The position numbers and the translations under genes were made by a program. Below are positions 32,741-35,726 of a stretch of 35,726 bases of DNA, piece by piece; position 1 is the first letter of the stretch; each line of letters starts with the position of its first letter. Origin of the DNA: an uncultured Ruminococcus sp. (GTDB lineage: Bacteria; Bacillota; Clostridia; Oscillospirales; CAG-272); contig CACXBN010000186.1 in assembly GCA_902765885.1 (NCBI GenBank), forward strand, positions 1 to 35,726. Reading direction: 5' to 3'. The notes under the pieces were generated by a model. That model was not told the DNA's origin. It did not search any database and saw only the letters and a list, made by a program, of their open reading frames with translations.

Positions 32741-34015
32741 ATGTCGAATTGTGCTATAGTAGGAATCAATTGGGGAGACGAAGGAAAGGGAAGAATGGTT
32801 GACCTTCTCACTGACAGCTATGATGTAGTGGTGAGGTACCAAGGAGGAGGAAACGCAGGACATACGGTAATCAATGATATGGGAAGATTTGCTCTTCATC
32901 TTCTTCCATCCGGAATATTTAGAAAAGGTGTTGTAAACGTGCTTGGGAACGGTGTGGCTTTGGACCCGGAAAACTTATTTAAGGAAATAAGCGAAATAAG
33001 TGGAAAAGGGATAGCTATTACGCCCGAGAATCTGAAGATCAGTGACAGAGCACCTATTCTTTTTCCATGGCACAGGCTGCTTGATGAACTTGAAGAAAAA
33101 AGACTTGCCGATAAAAAGTTTGGATCGACAAAACAAGGAATAGCGCCGTACTATTCTGACAAATACGCCAAAAAAACGATTCTAGCAGGAGAACTTATAC
33201 ACTCCGATGCATTATATGATCAAATCAGAGAAATAACAGAATGGAAAAATCTGTCGATTGAGAGAATATATGGGGAACAGCCTGTAAAAATTGAAACGGT
33301 TGCTGAATGGGTAAATAATTATTGTACAAAGATTAAAGATTATATCTGTGATACTGGTGAATACCTTAGAGCAGCCGAAAAAGCAGGAAAAAGAATTCTG
33401 TTTGAGGCACAACTCGGAGCCTTGAGGGATATTGATTACGGTATTCATCCTTACACAACATCATCCAATACGATCGCAGCATATGCACCTATAGGTGCAG
33501 GAGCGCCGGAAATGAAAATTGACCGTGTGGTAGGAGTTGTCAAGGCATATTCAACATGCGTAGGAGAAGGACCGTTTGTATCTGAAATGTTTGGAGATGA
33601 GGCTGCATTTCTCAGAAATGCAGGCGGCGAATACGGCGCTAAAACAGGCAGGCCAAGAAGAGTAGGGGCATTTGATGTTGTGGCAACAAGGTATGGCACA
33701 AGAACACAGGGAGCTACAGAGATAGCGCTAACTAAGCTTGATATACTGAGTAGCCTTGATAAAATACCAGTATGTGTGTCATATGATGTGAACGGAAAAA
33801 TAACAAGAGATTTTCCTTTCCCCTCGTTGTTAGATAAGGCTGAACCGGTTATAGAGTATTTTGACGGTTGGAAAACTGATATTTCAGAAATCAGATCATT
33901 TGATGATCTTCCTGCGGAAGCTCAAAAGTACGTATTGTTTATTGAAAAATCAATTGACTGTAAAATTAGCTATGTATCCGTAGGAGCAGAAAGAGAAAGC
34001 ATAATCATTAGGTAA
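32741..34015 (+). CDS. purA: Adenylosuccinate synthetase
   Basis: Condenses IMP with aspartate using GTP, the first committed step to AMP. The 424 residues match the family. The N-terminal GTP-binding loop GDEGKGR is at about 12-18, followed by GGGNAGHTV, KFGSTKQGI, VKAYSTCVGEGPF and RYGTRTQGATEIALTKLD. The loop usually written FEGAQG reads FEAQLGALRDID here, a subfamily variant. The ATG at 32741 is chosen because GGGGG lies five bases upstream, and the product then starts directly with the conserved CAIVGINWGDEGKGR; earlier in-frame ATGs lack such a site. It lies 15 bases before guaA, so both IMP branches are co-transcribed. Confidence 0.96.
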   Translation: MSNCAIVGINWGDEGKGRMVDLLTDSYDVVVRYQGGGNAGHTVINDMGRFALHLLPSGIFRKGVVNVLGNGVALDPENLFKEISEISGKGIAITPENLKISDRAPILFPWHRLLDELEEKRLADKKFGSTKQGIAPYYSDKYAKKTILAGELIHSDALYDQIREITEWKNLSIERIYGEQPVKIETVAEWVNNYCTKIKDYICDTGEYLRAAEKAGKRILFEAQLGALRDIDYGIHPYTTSSNTIAAYAPIGAGAPEMKIDRVVGVVKAYSTCVGEGPFVSEMFGDEAAFLRNAGGEYGAKTGRPRRVGAFDVVATRYGTRTQGATEIALTKLDILSSLDKIPVCVSYDVNGKITRDFPFPSLLDKAEPVIEYFDGWKTDISEIRSFDDLPAEAQKYVLFIEKSIDCKISYVSVGAERESIIIR

Positions 34016-34030
34016 GAAAGAGACTGAAAA

Positions 34031-35581
34031 GTGGATAAAATACTTGTACTTGATTTTGGCGGACAATATAATCAGCTTATCGCTCGAAGAGTAAGAGCCC
34101 TCAATGTATATGCAGAAATACTTCCATATACAACTGAAATTAGTGAGATAAAAAAGAATAATTACAAAGGCATTATTTTTACCGGAGGACCAAATTCCGT
34201 TTTTGATACTTCATCTCCCCATTATTCAAAAGATATACTCGAGCTGGGAGTACCTGTCCTTGGAATATGTTATGGATGTCAGCTTATGGCATGGCTTCTT
34301 GGCGGTGAGGTTAGAACTGCACCTGTATCTGAATATGGCAAAATAACACTTGTAAAAGACAAAAACAGCATTCTCCTCGAGGATGTGAAATCAGAAAGTA
34401 CAGTCTGGATGAGTCATACGGATTATGTCAGTAAAGTGCCGAAAGGATTTGATATAACTGCACATACTGAAAACTGTCCATGTGCAGTGTTTGAAAATCC
34501 GGAAAACAGACTATATTCTTTGCAGTTTCATCCGGAAGTAACACATACTGAATTCGGAAATACAATAATAAGTAATTTTGTTAAAAAAATCTGCCTCTGT
34601 TCTTCCGAGTGGCAAATGGACAATTTTGTTGAAAGCAAGATAAGTGAGATCAGAAAGCTGGTAGGGGACAAAAAAGTAATACTCGGATTATCAGGAGGAG
34701 TAGACAGTTCTGTAGCAGCTGCCATTATAAGCAGGGCTATTGGTAAACAATTGACATGCGTTTTTGTCGACCATGGCCTTATGCGCAAGGGTGAAGGGGA
34801 TTTTGTGGAAAAGACTTTCAGCCAACTGTTTGATATGAATTTTGTAAGAATTAATTGCGGGGAGCATTTTTTGAATCAACTAAAGGGTATCACTGATCCT
34901 GAGGAAAAAAGAAAATGTATCAGCCGTGAGTTTTACAACACATTTTGGAATGAAATAAGAGAAATTGCAGGTGGCAATGCTTATTTTGCACAGGGCACAA
35001 TTTATCCAGATAGGATTGAGAGCGGACATGGTGCAACTGATGGCAAAGCAGGCAGTGCAGTGATTAAAACTCATCATAATATGGGGAAAATTCCAAGTGA
35101 TGTCAATTTTCTGGGTATAATAGAGCCCTTAAAAGATTTATTTAAAGACGAAGTAAGAATCGTAGGTGAGCAGTTGAATATTCCCAAAGATTTAGTTTGG
35201 AGACAACCTTTTCCAGGACCTGGGCTTGGTGTCAGAATAATAGGCGAAATAACAGCGGAAAAGGTCAGACTTCTTCAGGATGCAGACTATATACTTAGAG
35301 ATGAAATGTTCAAAAACGGATATGAAAAACAGCTAAGTCAATTTTTCTGTGTTTATACAGGCTCAAAAGCTGTCGGAGTAATGGGTGATCACAGAACCTA
35401 TGAAAATGTTATTGCAATTAGAGCGGTGACAACAGATGATTTTATGACAGCTGATTGGGCAAAAATTCCCTACGATATTTTAACTACTGTTTCAAATAGA
35501 ATTACGAATGAGGTTAGGGGAATAAACAGAATTGTATATGACATAACCTCAAAACCGCCTGCAACTGTCGAGTGGGAGTAG
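34031..35581 (+). CDS. guaA: GMP synthase (glutamine-hydrolysing)
   Basis: Converts XMP to GMP using glutamine and ATP. The 516 residues match the family. The N-terminal class I glutamine amidotransferase domain carries the nucleophile in GICYGCQLMAWLLGG (near 76-90) and HPEV downstream. The ATP-pyrophosphatase P-loop LSGGVDSSVAA is near 219-229, and the C-terminal dimerisation domain ends in the invariant KPPATVEWE. Translation starts at GTG with only a weak AAGAGA-like site, suggesting coupling to purA 15 bases upstream. The gene is intact to its stop at 35579-35581. Its 3' end matches the sequence that many genomic islands use as an attachment site. Confidence 0.97.
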   Translation: MDKILVLDFGGQYNQLIARRVRALNVYAEILPYTTEISEIKKNNYKGIIFTGGPNSVFDTSSPHYSKDILELGVPVLGICYGCQLMAWLLGGEVRTAPVSEYGKITLVKDKNSILLEDVKSESTVWMSHTDYVSKVPKGFDITAHTENCPCAVFENPENRLYSLQFHPEVTHTEFGNTIISNFVKKICLCSSEWQMDNFVESKISEIRKLVGDKKVILGLSGGVDSSVAAAIISRAIGKQLTCVFVDHGLMRKGEGDFVEKTFSQLFDMNFVRINCGEHFLNQLKGITDPEEKRKCISREFYNTFWNEIREIAGGNAYFAQGTIYPDRIESGHGATDGKAGSAVIKTHHNMGKIPSDVNFLGIIEPLKDLFKDEVRIVGEQLNIPKDLVWRQPFPGPGLGVRIIGEITAEKVRLLQDADYILRDEMFKNGYEKQLSQFFCVYTGSKAVGVMGDHRTYENVIAIRAVTTDDFMTADWAKIPYDILTTVSNRITNEVRGINRIVYDITSKPPATVEWE

Positions 35582-35726
35582 TAAACTGGATTTCGAGAAC
35601 CCTTAGTTTTATTGGGTTCACGGGCATACTCGCTGACTTTTGATAACAAAATGATAACAACCGGAAAAAATCTCATTATTCTTGTTGTTAACGGTTTTTG
35701 AGTGTAAAGCTGAAAAGACCGGTTCA
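35582..35726 (+). other. Sequence after guaA: possible island boundary
   Basis: No gene is visible in these 145 bases. There is a 6-bp inverted repeat GAACCC/GGGTTC (35597-35602 with 35614-35619) without a T-run, and a direct repeat TGATAACAA (35641-35649 and 35652-35660) spaced 11 bases apart. The layout is compatible with the edge of an element inserted at the guaA 3' end, but the window stops too soon to show an integrase. Confidence 0.4.

Overview
The window reads as chromosomal DNA from a strictly anaerobic, low-to-mid GC Firmicute of the class Clostridia. The reasons are the AddA-type recombination nuclease, the gene order yybS-like/gdpP/rplI/dnaB, purine-rich Shine-Dalgarno sites with occasional TTG and GTG starts, DXP-pathway isoprenoid synthesis, and a very large 2-hydroxyacyl-CoA dehydratase activase-type iron-sulfur protein typical of anaerobes. 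I cannot assign a genus. I see no CRISPR array, insertion sequence or prophage. The only hint of a mobile-element boundary is the junction after guaA at the right end.

Layout. 1-2772 is the 3' part of addA, cut by the window edge. 2773-3082 is a gene-free stretch with a near-perfect long hairpin, a second nested fold and a strong promoter. 3083-10973 is a rightward housekeeping run: DUF2232/YybS-like membrane protein, the c-di-AMP phosphodiesterase GdpP, ribosomal protein L9, replicative helicase DnaB, Dxs and a nitroreductase-like flavoprotein. A leftward tRNA-Arg(ACG), with its own promoter and terminator, separates this run from a 1432-residue tandem-activase protein and a small esterase (11268-16238). 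16260-19038 runs leftward: a DUF1836 HTH regulator, an NfeD-like OB-fold membrane protein and a flotillin. Their promoter carries a perfect 12-bp palindrome between the -35 and -10 elements. 19545-28088 is a complete oligopeptide-type ABC importer (binding lipoprotein, two permeases, two ATPases), in which most subunits carry extra segments. It is followed by a DUF3899 membrane protein (28097-28546), a GH31 glycosidase, a leftward tRNA pair (Met, Glu), a leftward secreted phosphodiesterase/LamG protein, and finally a rightward purA-guaA pair.

How the genes work together. The left half is core biology: recombination repair, c-di-AMP turnover, translation, replication and isoprenoid precursors. 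The middle supports membrane organisation (flotillin/NfeD) and peptide uptake. The binding-protein gene of the importer appears set up for higher output than the rest: it has a strong promoter, codon use that looks optimised, and a hairpin between it and the permease genes. The right end supplies both branches from IMP, to AMP (PurA) and to GMP (GuaA).

Most unusual features: the roughly 370-residue helical insertion in the OppD-type ATPase, paired with a coiled-coil insertion in its OppF partner and a roughly 215-residue loop in the OppC permease; the palindromic operator of the flotillin operon; the structured stretch behind addA; and the guaA 3' junction. All were read by eye from sequence and family knowledge; no database search was run.
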